Below, one piece after another: positions 50,388 through 59,843 of a stretch of DNA of 64,000 bases. The DNA is from CAVYTF01 sp963771435 (GTDB lineage Bacteria; Bacteroidota; Bacteroidia; Chitinophagales; Chitinophagaceae), in assembly GCA_963771435.1 (NCBI GenBank), contig CAVYTF010000022.1, positions 62,001 to 126,000 on the forward strand, given 5' to 3'. Numbering within the stretch: the stretch's first letter is position 1; each line of letters begins with the position of its first letter. The notes beneath the pieces are model-generated. The model did no database searches. It worked only from the letters and a program-made list of their open reading frames with translations, and was not told the DNA's origin. The position numbers were made by a program, and so were the translations under genes.

Positions 50388-50965
50388 AGTTTTACAGTAT
50401 GATATTTTAATATTGCATTGTGGTAATTAAACATTACACACTGTTACTCTAATATTACAATATGATAATTAGATACTACATTAAAATAATCTAATATTAC
50501 ACATTGCTATTCTAACATTACAATATGATAATTAAATATTACATTGAGATAATCCAACATTACACATTGCTATTATAATATTACAATGTGATAATTAGAT
50601 ATTACATTAATATAATACAACATTACAGACTGCTATTCTAATATTACAATGCGATAATTAGATATTACATTGAGATAATCCAACATTACACATTGCTATT
50701 ATAATATTACAATGTGATAATTAGATATTACATTAAGATAATACAACATTATAGACTGCTATTCTAATATTACAATGCGATAATTAGATATTACATTGAG
50801 ATAATCCAACATTACAAACTGCTATTCTAATATTACAGTGTGATAATTAGATATTACATTGAGATAATACAACATTACCGACTGCTATTCTAACATTACA
50901 GTGTGATAATTAAATATTACATTAAGATAATTGAATATTGCACGATAGTAATTGGAATATTACCT
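50388..50965. repeat. Tandem repeat array E: about 28 units of 21 bp with 63-bp higher-order period
   Basis: The word ATTACA (or a one-base variant) returns every 21 bases from 50391 to 50958, 28 times without an indel. Three unit types follow in fixed order: CATTACACATTGCTATT, TATTACAATGTGATAATT and GATATTACATTGAGATAAT, so a 63-bp period is superimposed, clearest between 50540 and 50880. It fills most of the 801-base gap between paaE and the next gene; the rest of that gap holds nothing else I can support. Confidence 0.95.
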
Positions 50966-51064
50966 ACGTTTGCGGAGAGTTATTTGGATGGAAGGGAGGA
51001 TGAACGGGGGTTTTTGAGGGCGGAGTTGAGTTTTTTTACAATATAAATTAAAAAAATAAGGGTT

Positions 51065-51965
51065 ATGACACAGAGACAGAATGCGAAAAACAAGATGTAT
51101 AAGAAGGTGCTGAGTTTTTTGAAGGCGAATGTGACGGTTTTTGGAGGGTTTGCGCGATTGGTGACAGAGATAAACAATTTTATAGCGCTGAACGGGTCGC
51201 TGGACGGGTTTATTCAGCAACAGGGGCAGGTGACGAGTGGGATCGCGGCGGGGAAAAAGACGGTTTTTGGGGAGCTTGTGACTGATATTGTGACGGCGGC
51301 AAGGAAGGCGCTGGTGTTTGCAAAAGACCAGGGGAACGAGGCGATGCAGGCGGCGCTGGATGTGCGGGAGAGGGATTTTGATCAGTTGGCCGGAGTGAGG
51401 GCGTTGGCGAGGATGGAGCAGATCTTTGGCATTTTAGAGGGGAACGCGGCGGCGCTGGCGGATTATATGGTGAGCGCGGAGGATATTGGCGCGATCGAGG
51501 ACGGGATCGAGTGCTTTTACGGGGCAGCAACCCGCGCCGGGGGTGGCGAAGAGTGCGCGTGTGGGGGCGCGAAAAAGTATGGTGGAAACGATGGTGGCGA
51601 TCGACAGGAGCCTGGAGGTGATCGATGACCTGCTGGTGAACGCTTACAAGACGAGCGCCGCGGAGATGGTACTGGCATACCGCAGTAACCGTTTGATAAA
51701 CAACAGTGAGGTGCGGCATAGCGGCCTGTTGTCTACGCTGACGGACGCGGTGACGGGGGCGGCGCTGGAAGGGGCAATGATGGCAATAGAGGCGCTGGGG
51801 AAAATGGCAGTGACGAATATTGAGGGGGTGGCATCGATAGTGAAGATGAAATGGGGGAGATATCATGTGGTGTTTAGCGCGGAAGGTTATGTGGAGCAGA
51901 CGCTGACGGTGACAATTGAAAGGGGGAGGATCGGGAAGGTGGCGGTGGGGATGAAGAGTTTGTAG
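51065..51965 (+). CDS. Hypothetical protein with carboxypeptidase-regulatory-like tail, frame-disrupted
   Basis: Two overlapping frames form one protein of about 299 residues if one T is removed from the four-T run near 51516-51519: the first frame reads ...GIEDGIECF and the second resumes TGQQPAPGVAKSARVGARK. The N-terminal 150 residues are helical (KVLSFLKANVTVFGGFARLVTEINNF), the middle has RSLEVIDDLLVNAYKTSA, and the C-terminal 80 residues form a beta-sandwich-like segment (TDAVTGAALEGAMMAIEALGK... YHVVFSAEGYVEQTL) that resembles the carboxypeptidase regulatory fold. The family is common in Bacteroidota, with no known function. It uses many GCG/GGG codons, unlike the AT-rich flanks. Confidence 0.7.
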
Positions 51966-52018
51966 GGAGAATGTGGAAATGGGAGAATGTGGAAATGAAT
52001 TGAGCAGCTTGTTTCCTT

Positions 52019-52052
52019 TTTGGAGATGGGCTGTTTTTTTGGAGTAGATTTG
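52019..52052 (+). promoter_or_regulatory. Promoter candidate for the first SUMF1-like gene
   Basis: TTTG (52019-52022), 22 bases, TAGATTTG (52045-52052), 20 bases before the start codon. The spacer is at the long end of the range. Confidence 0.45.
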
Positions 52053-52071
52053 TGGGGGGAAATTAATTGCA

Positions 52072-52851
52072 ATGAAAAATTGTTTAATCGTAATTATTCT
52101 TAGCCTCATCGCATTGAATTTGCCAGGTCAATCTATTTCTAAAAAAATAAACTTACCTGGCTATGTTCAAATAAATGATACCTTTTTCGCAGGAAAATAT
52201 GAGGTATCGATCATTGATTATGTAAAGTCGTTAGTTTATATAAGATCAAACCTGAAAGACACTGTTCTTCTTCAAAAATCTTTGCCTGATCCAAATTATA
52301 CAAATTGGACATATTGGAATTCATATACAAAATCGCAAACAATCTTTAATGATGATATTATTTCAATAAACGACAGTAGTCGAATATCTTTCAAACTGGC
52401 ACTAAGGGATTGCCCAATTGTGAATATTAGCAAAGCGCAAGCAGTACAATATTGTAATTGGAGAACCGAAGATTATCAGGTCTTTTATAAAAGGTTATCA
52501 AGAAGAAAAAAGAAAAAATATCCTTCAAATGTTTTGTTCCGATTGCCAACCGTGAAGGAATGGGAAATGTTTGCCGTAATGGAATCAAAGGACTCTGTTA
52601 CTATATGTAAAGAATTTTTTTATGATTTAACAAAGACATTTATGCCTGAACCAATTTTCTATGGACAAAGAAATGCCATCGGGATCTTTAATATGACCGG
52701 TAATGTTTCAGAAATAGTAAGCGACAATGATTCTGTCTATGGTGGTTCTTTCAAAGATGGTCTAAAAAATTGTACTCCAACATCTAAAGCGCCGTTTGTT
52801 CGAGGAACGAATTCCATTGGATTTAGATTGGTTGCTGTAATTAGAGAATAA
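52072..52851 (+). CDS. SUMF1/FGE-fold secreted protein, copy 1
   Basis: 259 residues. A signal peptide (MKNCLIVIILSLIALNLPGQS) is followed by a sulfatase-modifying-factor fold: GKYEVSIIDYVKSL, WSYWNS-like YTNWTYWN, PIVNISKAQAVQYCNWRT, FRLPTVKEWEMFA, GIFNMTGNVSEIVSD and GSFKDGLKNC...GFRLVAV. The order is that of the FGE-sulfatase domain shared with GldK-type proteins. The catalytic cysteines of true formylglycine-generating enzymes are not evident, so it is probably a structural or binding version. The gene is AT-rich. The next gene encodes a close paralog. Confidence 0.85.
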   Translation: MKNCLIVIILSLIALNLPGQSISKKINLPGYVQINDTFFAGKYEVSIIDYVKSLVYIRSNLKDTVLLQKSLPDPNYTNWTYWNSYTKSQTIFNDDIISINDSSRISFKLALRDCPIVNISKAQAVQYCNWRTEDYQVFYKRLSRRKKKKYPSNVLFRLPTVKEWEMFAVMESKDSVTICKEFFYDLTKTFMPEPIFYGQRNAIGIFNMTGNVSEIVSDNDSVYGGSFKDGLKNCTPTSKAPFVRGTNSIGFRLVAVIRE

Positions 52852-52858
52852 ACTTTAG

Positions 52859-52866
52859 TAGATTTG
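52859..52866 (+). promoter_or_regulatory. Promoter -7 box for the second SUMF1-like gene
   Basis: TAGATTTG, identical to the -7 box of the first paralog, 19 bases before the ATG at 52885. An alternative TTG start at 52864 would lie inside this box, which argues against it. Confidence 0.45.
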
Positions 52867-52884
52867 CGATGCCATTTTGACGAT

Positions 52885-53667
52885 ATGAAGTATTGCTTTG
52901 CACTGCTTATTCCCGGACTAATTGCGTTTGATGTGAACGGCCAGACCGCCGCCCCTAAACCGGTGGAGCTGCCGGGGTATGTGCAATTGAATGATTCGGT
53001 TTTTGTTGGCCTGTACGAGGTTTCGATCAAAGAGTATGCGAACTTTTTGCTGTATATAAAGGCCAAACTGAACGACAGCACGCTTCTTTACAGTGCTTTG
53101 CCGAAGCCAAATTATACTGACTGGACGGCGTGGAATGTTTACCAAAATTCAAAAATAGTTTTTGATAATGACCTGATAACTGTGACTGACAGCGGGGTAT
53201 CGGTTACGGCTTATTTGGAGGACCGGCCGATAGTGAATGTGTGCAAAGAGCAGGCGGCGGCATATTGCAAATTCAGGACGGAGGATTACAGGATTTTTTA
53301 TGGGCGGCTGAATGCGCGAAAAATGAAACAATTTCCTGCGCAGGTGTCGTTCAGGCTGCCGACCGAAGATGAATGGCGAATGGCGGCAGGGAAGAGGGCG
53401 GAAAATGCTGCGCCGGTGTCGCGGGAAAACTTTAATGATACAACGAAACAATTTTTGCCTAACCCGATATTTTATGGGGAAATAAACCAGATGGGGCTGA
53501 TAAACATGACGGGGAATGTTTGGGAAATGGTGTGCGACAAAGATGATGTGTATGGCGGTTCTTATAAAGACTATGCGAGAAACTGCAGGCCAAATTCTCA
53601 AGTGCCATACAGGCCGGGAACAAGCTCGGTTGGATTTAGAATGGTGGCGGTGGTTAAACAAAAGTGA
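52885..53667 (+). CDS. SUMF1/FGE-fold secreted protein, copy 2
   Basis: 260 residues from the ATG at 52885 (MKYCFALLIPGLIAFDVNGQ, a signal peptide). It aligns with copy 1 over its whole length: LPGYVQLNDSVFVGLYEVS, YTDWTAWN, RPIVNVCKEQAAAYCKFRTEDY, FRLPTEDEWRMAAG, GLINMTGNVWEMV, GGSYKD, and RPGTSSVGFRMVAV. Base composition is clearly higher in G and C than copy 1. The pair probably arose by duplication and then diverged, or one copy was replaced by a relative. The function of either is unknown; secretion to the periplasm or surface is supported by the signal peptide. Confidence 0.87.
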   Translation: MKYCFALLIPGLIAFDVNGQTAAPKPVELPGYVQLNDSVFVGLYEVSIKEYANFLLYIKAKLNDSTLLYSALPKPNYTDWTAWNVYQNSKIVFDNDLITVTDSGVSVTAYLEDRPIVNVCKEQAAAYCKFRTEDYRIFYGRLNARKMKQFPAQVSFRLPTEDEWRMAAGKRAENAAPVSRENFNDTTKQFLPNPIFYGEINQMGLINMTGNVWEMVCDKDDVYGGSYKDYARNCRPNSQVPYRPGTSSVGFRMVAVVKQK

Positions 53668-53698
53668 TAGACCTTGTTTAATAGACCTCACCTGAAAT

Positions 53699-53715
53699 CC
53701 TCTCCGAAGGAGAGG
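53699..53715. terminator. Hairpin between the convergent SUMF1 and OMP genes
   Basis: CCTCTCC / GGAGAGG, 7-bp perfect stem with a 3-base loop, followed by ACTTTT. The T-run is weak but the convergent position suits a terminator. Confidence 0.5.
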
Positions 53716-53738
53716 ACTTTTGGACTCCGATATTTTAC

Positions 53739-56696
53739 TTACTCTCCTGGTGGCGGGGCTGGTGGTGGTGTTCCTCCGCTTCCGTTTCCTCCTGGTGGAG
53801 GGCCTGAAGGTGGGGGCGTATCCATGTTTCCATCGCGCATGAAATGATCCCCATTATTCTTGTGAAACATGTTGGGCATTTGCTGGCCGAACTTACGGAG
53901 GTTGTAAATGAAAGAGATTAAAAAATAGCGCGTGAGGACTTTTGTCTGCACGTCCTGTATGTAGTTCTCGGTGATATTGCGAGTGATGCTTACGTTTTGG
54001 TTGAGGATATCGAAGACAAAGAATTTAAGTTCCCCTGCCTGATTTTTTAAGAACTTTTTTGCGATGCTTGCATTGAGCAAAGGCACGCTGGTGTTGTATC
54101 CTGCGGCGCGGCCACTGTATGAGGTGTAGTTGAAAGTGGAGGAGAGTATCCAACCGTTTTTGGTATAGTAAGTAGGCTCAGCACTGAGTATGTTTGAGAA
54201 ATAATTGGCGTTTTCTGTAGGCTGCACGGAATAGGTAGCGATGTTGTAAGTGGGCGTGGCGGAAAAGTTCATATCGAAATTCTTTTTGAGGTTGGTGGTC
54301 CATTTAAAGGTTTCGCCGAAGGTGGAGTTGCGGGTATAATTTATAACGGCATCAACCAAACTGACTCCTTGCGTATAGGTGAGGTTGGTGGTGAAATTGA
54401 GATTTGATTTTGGCTTTTTAACGGGGAAACCATAGTTGAAAAAGCCTGATATATTAAAGGCCCCATTGAGGTTTACAGGCTGTATGATCTGCGCACCGTT
54501 TGAAAGAATGGTGGTGGAGTTTACGATATCGTTGCCGATGACGCTGGCGTTGATGGACGCGAATGTGTTTACATAGGTGACCGGATTGAACGAAGTATAG
54601 AGCAATCGGAGGCTGTTGGTGAACTCCTGCTTGAGGCCGGGGTTGCCGATCTTTATGTTGAGCGGATCGCTGTTGTCGGTGACGGGTTCGAGCTGCTGGA
54701 CGGTGGGCTGCGTGGTGCGGCCACTGTAATTGATGCGCAGGTTTTTTGTTTTGGTGAAACGGTAATTGAAATTGACCGTGGGGTATAGATTGGTGAAGCT
54801 ATGGGTGAGCGTGCTGTCTTTTGTTTCGTTGAGGCTGCTGAGTTTGCCAAGTTGAATGCCCGCGCCAAAGTTGAGGTTCATTTTGTCGGTTCGGACGAGG
54901 TAATTCAGCACCAGCCTGTTTGCCACGTAAGTGTTCGCAAAAGAGTTAGTGAGGGTTGTGTCTATTTCACTAAACGTTTTTGTGAGGTCATCGAAGTTAT
55001 AGGTGTAGCGACTGGCGGTGCTGTTTGTGTAGGTGTTGTTGTAAGTAAATTCCAGCATTTGATTTTTACCAACGGGCTCTGTATAAGCCAATGTGCTGCT
55101 AAGCCCGTAGCCATTGGATCTAGTGATGTATTGCTGGTTGGTGGTGTCAACACCGGCAGAATCTGTGAGTACAGAAAAGTTGGTGCCATTGCCATTGTTG
55201 CTGTTGCCGGATACATTTTCATCAATAGAAAAAGTGCGGCCTTTCTTTTTGAAACGATGGCGGAAAACCATATCCACATTGCCGTTATAGCCATTGTTCG
55301 CAGCATTTGCATTGGCAACCGAATTGCTTACCTGCGCACCTTTATCGGTCGTGATGTTTTCAGTGGATTGGGAAGTGGAGTTTGTGTTTTGATAACTGAC
55401 ATTTGGCCTCACGATAAGCGAATTGGAAGAGTCGAATGTTGTTTCGATATTAAACTGGAAACGCTGGTTGACACTGCGGGAAACGGACAATTGGTTTTCA
55501 TTATCAAAAGTGGAGGAATCATTGGCCGCAAAAAGGTTTTGCGTGGTACTTTTCTGATTGGTTACTACCTGCAGGTTATTATAAAAGTAGCTGCCGTAAG
55601 CCTGGGTTTTCTTGCTCCAGTCATCGCGGTAATTCAGCCCTCCTGCCCATGTGCTAGTGATACCGTTGCTGCCCCCATTATTAGTGCCCAAAGCCCCTTG
55701 TATAAAAGACCTGCTACTGCCGCCAGTAGTGCCGCCACCACCTCCCGAAGCACTATTGCCCCTGCTGCCACCGCCATTACCTGCTGCCCCTGCATATCCG
55801 CGTGACATAGCACCTCCACTACCTGATGTACCTAAAATATCCTGGATCGTAAAAGCCTGCTGGTTTGTGTTATTCCCCTGCCCGATCAAAGTTATTTGCT
55901 GGTTGCCGTCAAAACGGCTTAGGCTTAGTGCATCTTCATACAATCCTTTGTTTCCCGCGCCCACCGTGACTTTGCCAAAATATCCCTTGCTTTTATTTTT
56001 CTTGGTAATGATGTTGATGGTCTTTACGCGGGTGCCATCGTCAAAGCCTGTGAAAGCGCTTTGGTCACTCAGGTCGTCGAATACCTGTATCTTATCAACC
56101 ACATCAGGAGGCAGGTTTTGCGTGGCCATTTTTGGGTCGTCGCCAAAGAAACGTTTGCCATTAACCAACACCCTTTGCACTGTTTCGCCCTGTGCTTTTA
56201 TATTGCCATTTTGGTCAACATCAACACCTGGCAACTTCTTCAACAGGTCTTCTACGTTGGCATCAGGCTTTACAGTGTACATGTTAGCGTTGTACTCGAC
56301 TGTATCTGTTTTTATAGTGATGGGTGGCGTTTGTATTGTAACATTGGCAAGCAGGCCGGACTTTTGTTTTACATAAATATTACCAAGAAAAACAGAGGGC
56401 GAATCTGCCGAAACATGAAACCTGATCTTTATTGTTTCATAACCTATAAAACTGATGTATGCAACATTACTGCCTAAGGGAATATTTTTGATAATAAAAG
56501 AACCGTCTTTTTGCGATAAGGTGTTTTCGCTATGTGCAGTATCATTTGCGTTTACAACGCGTATACCAGCGCCCTGTAGTTGCTGTTTGTTGGCAGTATC
56601 AAGCAGCCTTCCTGCAATAGTTCCGGATGGGGGGAACTGCGCGTGCAACAATAAAGCAGGCAATAGGGCGATAAAAATAAAGATGAGGTGCTTCAT
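53739..56696 (-). CDS. Outer-membrane beta-barrel protein with carboxypeptidase-like N-terminus
   Basis: 985 residues from the ATG at 56696 (MKHLIFIFIALLPALLLHAQ), which gives a signal peptide; a longer frame adds 13 non-signal residues. Residues 20-115 are a carboxypeptidase-regulatory-like domain (GTIAGRLLDTANKQQLQGAG), residues 120-240 a TonB plug (PGVDVDQNGNIKAQGE, VLVNGKRFFGDD), and the rest a beta-barrel with an early glycine/serine-rich loop (residues 295-350). The C-terminus is proline/glycine-rich. This is the TonB-dependent-receptor-like group without a SusD partner. It likely imports or exports a ligand across the outer membrane; no nutrient can be assigned. Confidence 0.92.
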   Translation of the reverse strand: MKHLIFIFIALLPALLLHAQFPPSGTIAGRLLDTANKQQLQGAGIRVVNANDTAHSENTLSQKDGSFIIKNIPLGSNVAYISFIGYETIKIRFHVSADSPSVFLGNIYVKQKSGLLANVTIQTPPITIKTDTVEYNANMYTVKPDANVEDLLKKLPGVDVDQNGNIKAQGETVQRVLVNGKRFFGDDPKMATQNLPPDVVDKIQVFDDLSDQSAFTGFDDGTRVKTINIITKKNKSKGYFGKVTVGAGNKGLYEDALSLSRFDGNQQITLIGQGNNTNQQAFTIQDILGTSGSGGAMSRGYAGAAGNGGGSRGNSASGGGGGTTGGSSRSFIQGALGTNNGGSNGITSTWAGGLNYRDDWSKKTQAYGSYFYNNLQVVTNQKSTTQNLFAANDSSTFDNENQLSVSRSVNQRFQFNIETTFDSSNSLIVRPNVSYQNTNSTSQSTENITTDKGAQVSNSVANANAANNGYNGNVDMVFRHRFKKKGRTFSIDENVSGNSNNGNGTNFSVLTDSAGVDTTNQQYITRSNGYGLSSTLAYTEPVGKNQMLEFTYNNTYTNSTASRYTYNFDDLTKTFSEIDTTLTNSFANTYVANRLVLNYLVRTDKMNLNFGAGIQLGKLSSLNETKDSTLTHSFTNLYPTVNFNYRFTKTKNLRINYSGRTTQPTVQQLEPVTDNSDPLNIKIGNPGLKQEFTNSLRLLYTSFNPVTYVNTFASINASVIGNDIVNSTTILSNGAQIIQPVNLNGAFNISGFFNYGFPVKKPKSNLNFTTNLTYTQGVSLVDAVINYTRNSTFGETFKWTTNLKKNFDMNFSATPTYNIATYSVQPTENANYFSNILSAEPTYYTKNGWILSSTFNYTSYSGRAAGYNTSVPLLNASIAKKFLKNQAGELKFFVFDILNQNVSITRNITENYIQDVQTKVLTRYFLISFIYNLRKFGQQMPNMFHKNNGDHFMRDGNMDTPPPSGPPPGGNGSGGTPPPAPPPGE

Positions 56697-56809
56697 TATG
56701 TTCTTTTTATTTAAATAAAGAAAAACACAGCCCATGGGTTTTGATAAAATTAGCTATGGCTAAAAAACTATTTCAAAATTATCGGTAGGAAATGAATTGA
56801 AATAGGCGA

Positions 56810-59714
56810 CTACACCACTACGTTCACCATTTTGTTTTTTACATAAATGATCTTTTTGGGAGCTTTTCCATCGAGCCATTTCTTTACCACTTCATTTTCC
56901 AGCACTATTTGCTCTACTTCGTTTTGAGATACATCCAATGCAAGGTTAATTTGTGTGCGCAATTTACCGTTCACACTCACAGGATATTCTTTAGAAGATT
57001 CAATTAAATATTTGCTTTCAAAAACGGGGTAGGAAGCATCAAGAATGCTTAAGGTATTGCCCAGTTCATGCCACAGTTCTTCTGCAATATGCGGCGCATA
57101 AGGAGTTAGTAAAATGATAACCTGTTCAAGAATTGCTTTTTTGCTGCATTTCAAATCATTCAGTTCATTCACACAAACCATGAACGCACTAACGGCCGTA
57201 TTATATGAAAACCGTTCTGTATCTTCTTCAATCTTTTTAATGGCTTTGTGTAATACTTTCAGTTCTGCATCAGTTGGTTGCGCATCATTCCAAACCTTAC
57301 CTTTCGTTTCATCATAAGAACAAACGCCATAGCTTTCTAAGAAAGCGATGCACTCCTTCAATGCCTTTGGTATCCCATGGTTTGCTTTGCTCCACAGGGC
57401 CGAGAAACATTTCATACATGCGAAAAGTGTCTGCGCCGTATTTTTCTACAAGATCATCGGGATTGACTGTATTGAATTTTGATTTGGACATCTTTTCAAT
57501 TTCAACGCCGCAGATGTACTTACCATCTTCTAAAATGAATTCAGCATCAGCATATTCTCCATTTTTCCATTTCTTAAAGCCCTCAATATTCAATTCAATA
57601 CCATCGACCATGTTTACGTCAACATGCAATTCATTTATGTCAACAATAGTCAACTCACTAATATTAATATCGTTGTAAATACATGTATCCAACATACTAA
57701 TATACTTTACAACATCATCTGGATTCTCCTTCAATATATTAATTGCATTGTAATGTTTTAAAGAAAGAAATAGAATGGGAGTATTTGGAAATGAATATTC
57801 ATTTTGATTAGATGTCAAAGAAAATCTAAAAGCCAATCTATACACAAACCTCGAACTCCCCTGTATCATCCCCTGGTTAACCAACTTTCTATACGGCTCA
57901 TCAAAACCAATATAACCCAAGTCATACAAAGCTTTCGTCCACATACGGCTGTAAAGCAAATGCCCTACTGCATGTTCCGTACCACCGACATATACATCTA
58001 CCTGGTTCCAGTAATCGCTTGCTTTTCTATCACAAAACACCTTTTCATTATGCGGGTCCATATATCGGAGAAAGTACCAACTGCTGCCTGCATAGCCGGG
58101 CATAGTGTTGGTTTCTAAATGTTGCTCCGTCCATGAAGTTATATTCGCCAGTGGCCCCTCTCCTTCAGGCCCGGGCTTATAACTTTCCACATAAGGTAAC
58201 TTAAGCGGCAGTTCACTTTCATCCAAAGGATAAGCAATCCCATCCTTCCAAACAATAGGGAACGGCTCTCCCCAATAACGCTGCCTGCTAAACGCCGCAT
58301 CGCGCATTTTATAGTTCACTTTCCTCTTACCAATGCCCAGCTCCTCCAGTTTATCAATCGTCACATTTATTGCATCGCGCATCACCATACCATTTAAGAA
58401 AGCACTGTTCTCCAGCACAGCATCTTTGGTTGGGTTGGATTCCTTGCCATCGAAATGTTTGCCAATAATATTGGTAATAGGAATATCAAAATGCTTTGCA
58501 AACTTAAAGTCGCGCTCATCGCCGCAAGGCACAGCCATAATAGCGCCAGTGCCATAACCCGCAAGCACATACTCTGATATCCATATAGGGATTTCCCTTT
58601 GGTTAAACGGGTTGACAGCATAACCTCCCGTAAACACGCCCGATATCTTCTTCTCCGCCTGCCTTTCCCTGTCGCTACGGCTTTTTACATAAGCAATATA
58701 TTCATCAACAGGCCGCTGCTGTCCTGCCGAAGTGATCGCAGGTATCAATTCATGTTCCGGTGCAATAACCATAAAGTCAACCCCAAAGATGGTTTCTGGG
58801 CGTGTGGTGTAAACAGTCAGCTTTGAGCTGACCGCTGCCATCTTAAAACTCACCTCCGCTCCCCAGCTCTTTCCAATCCAATTCCCCTGCATCTCTTTCA
58901 TTGCCTCGCTGAAGTCCACTGTTTGCAATCCTTCCAGCAACCTGTCTGCATATTCAGTAATGCGCAGGTACCACTGTCGCAGCTTCTTTTTCACCACGGG
59001 ATAACCGCCCCGTTCACTCACGCCATTCACCACTTCATCGTTTGCAAGCACCGTCCCAAGCGCCTCGCACCAGTTAACTTCACCAATACCGCAATACGCC
59101 AACCGGTAGTTCATCAAAACATCCTGCTGTGTCTTCTCATCAAACCCTTTCCATTCTTCAGCCGTAAACATCCCTGGCTGCTGACTGCCTACAGCTAATA
59201 GCTCACTGCTCCCTTCTGTCTCAAACCTCTTCACCAATTCCTCAATAGGCTCCGCCTTATTTTTCTCCCTGTTATAATAACTCTTAAACAGTTGCAGGAA
59301 TATCCATTGCGTCCATTTATAATAATGCGGGTTGCTCGTGTTCACCTCACGGCTCCAGTCAAAACAAAACCCTATTTTGTCTAATTGCTTCCTGAAGTTC
59401 TCTATATTCTTTTTGGTTGACTCCGCTGGGTGCACCCCATGCTCTATTGCATACTGCTCAGCAGGCAGGCCAAATGCATCATACCCCATTGGATGCAGCA
59501 CATTAAAGCCTTTCAGCCTTTTAAACCGTGCATAAATATCGCTTGCTATATATCCCAGCGGGTGCCCTACATGTAGCCCCGCACCACTTGGGTAAGGGAA
59601 CATATCCAATACATAGCACTTTGGCTTTGCAAAGTCATTGCTTACTTTATAAGCCCCGTTGTCTTTCCATTCTTCCTGCCAGTATTGTTCTATTTTCCTG
59701 AAATCGTATTCCAT
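56810..59714 (-). CDS. leuS: Leucyl-tRNA synthetase, frame-disrupted near the C-terminus
   Basis: About 967 residues if repaired. The HVGH signature is near residue 48 and KMSKSK near residue 741; the editing domain and a lineage-type insertion before HVDVNMVDG follow the usual order. The first frame ends at 57312 after LRKLWRLF. Removing one A from the pair at 57316-57317 continues as LFYDETKGKVWNDAQPTDAELK through to VKNKMVNVVV at 56810. Because leucyl-tRNA synthetase is essential, the break is more likely a sequence error than a null allele. An AT-rich segment at about 57640-57840 (residues 625-690) is longer than usual. Confidence 0.93.
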
Positions 59715-59795
59715 TATTTAAAATAAACGTTTGTAACTATGATTGAAGCAAAATAAAAGCATAATAGGGAACATACGAACTACGTGCATAAAAAA

Positions 59796-59818
59796 TGCCT
59801 GCTGATAATCAGCAGGCA
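59796..59818 (-). terminator. Terminator after the VCBS-repeat gene
   Basis: TGCCTGCTGA / TCAGCAGGCA, perfect 10-bp stem with a 3-base loop; on the minus strand followed by six T. It lies 26 bases after the stop. Confidence 0.9.
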
Positions 59819-59843
59819 TCAATTGCTAAAAAAACATAATCTT

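Noticed and set aside
50388..50965. CRISPR or origin iteron array
   Set aside because: No unique spacers; no replication initiator gene nearby; the unit is far more diverse than iterons and the same period occurs in four other gaps.
51210..52109. Long minus-strand open frame
   Set aside because: It is the shadow of the G-rich plus-strand gene; the translation is Pro/His/Arg-rich low complexity and matches nothing.
54801..55805. Long plus-strand frame within the outer-membrane protein gene
   Set aside because: Antisense to a full-length beta-barrel gene with intact domains; composition typical of a shadow frame.
57280..57340. Programmed frameshift in leuS
   Set aside because: No slippery heptamer or downstream structure is apparent at the break, and leuS is not known to use one; a single-base error is simpler.
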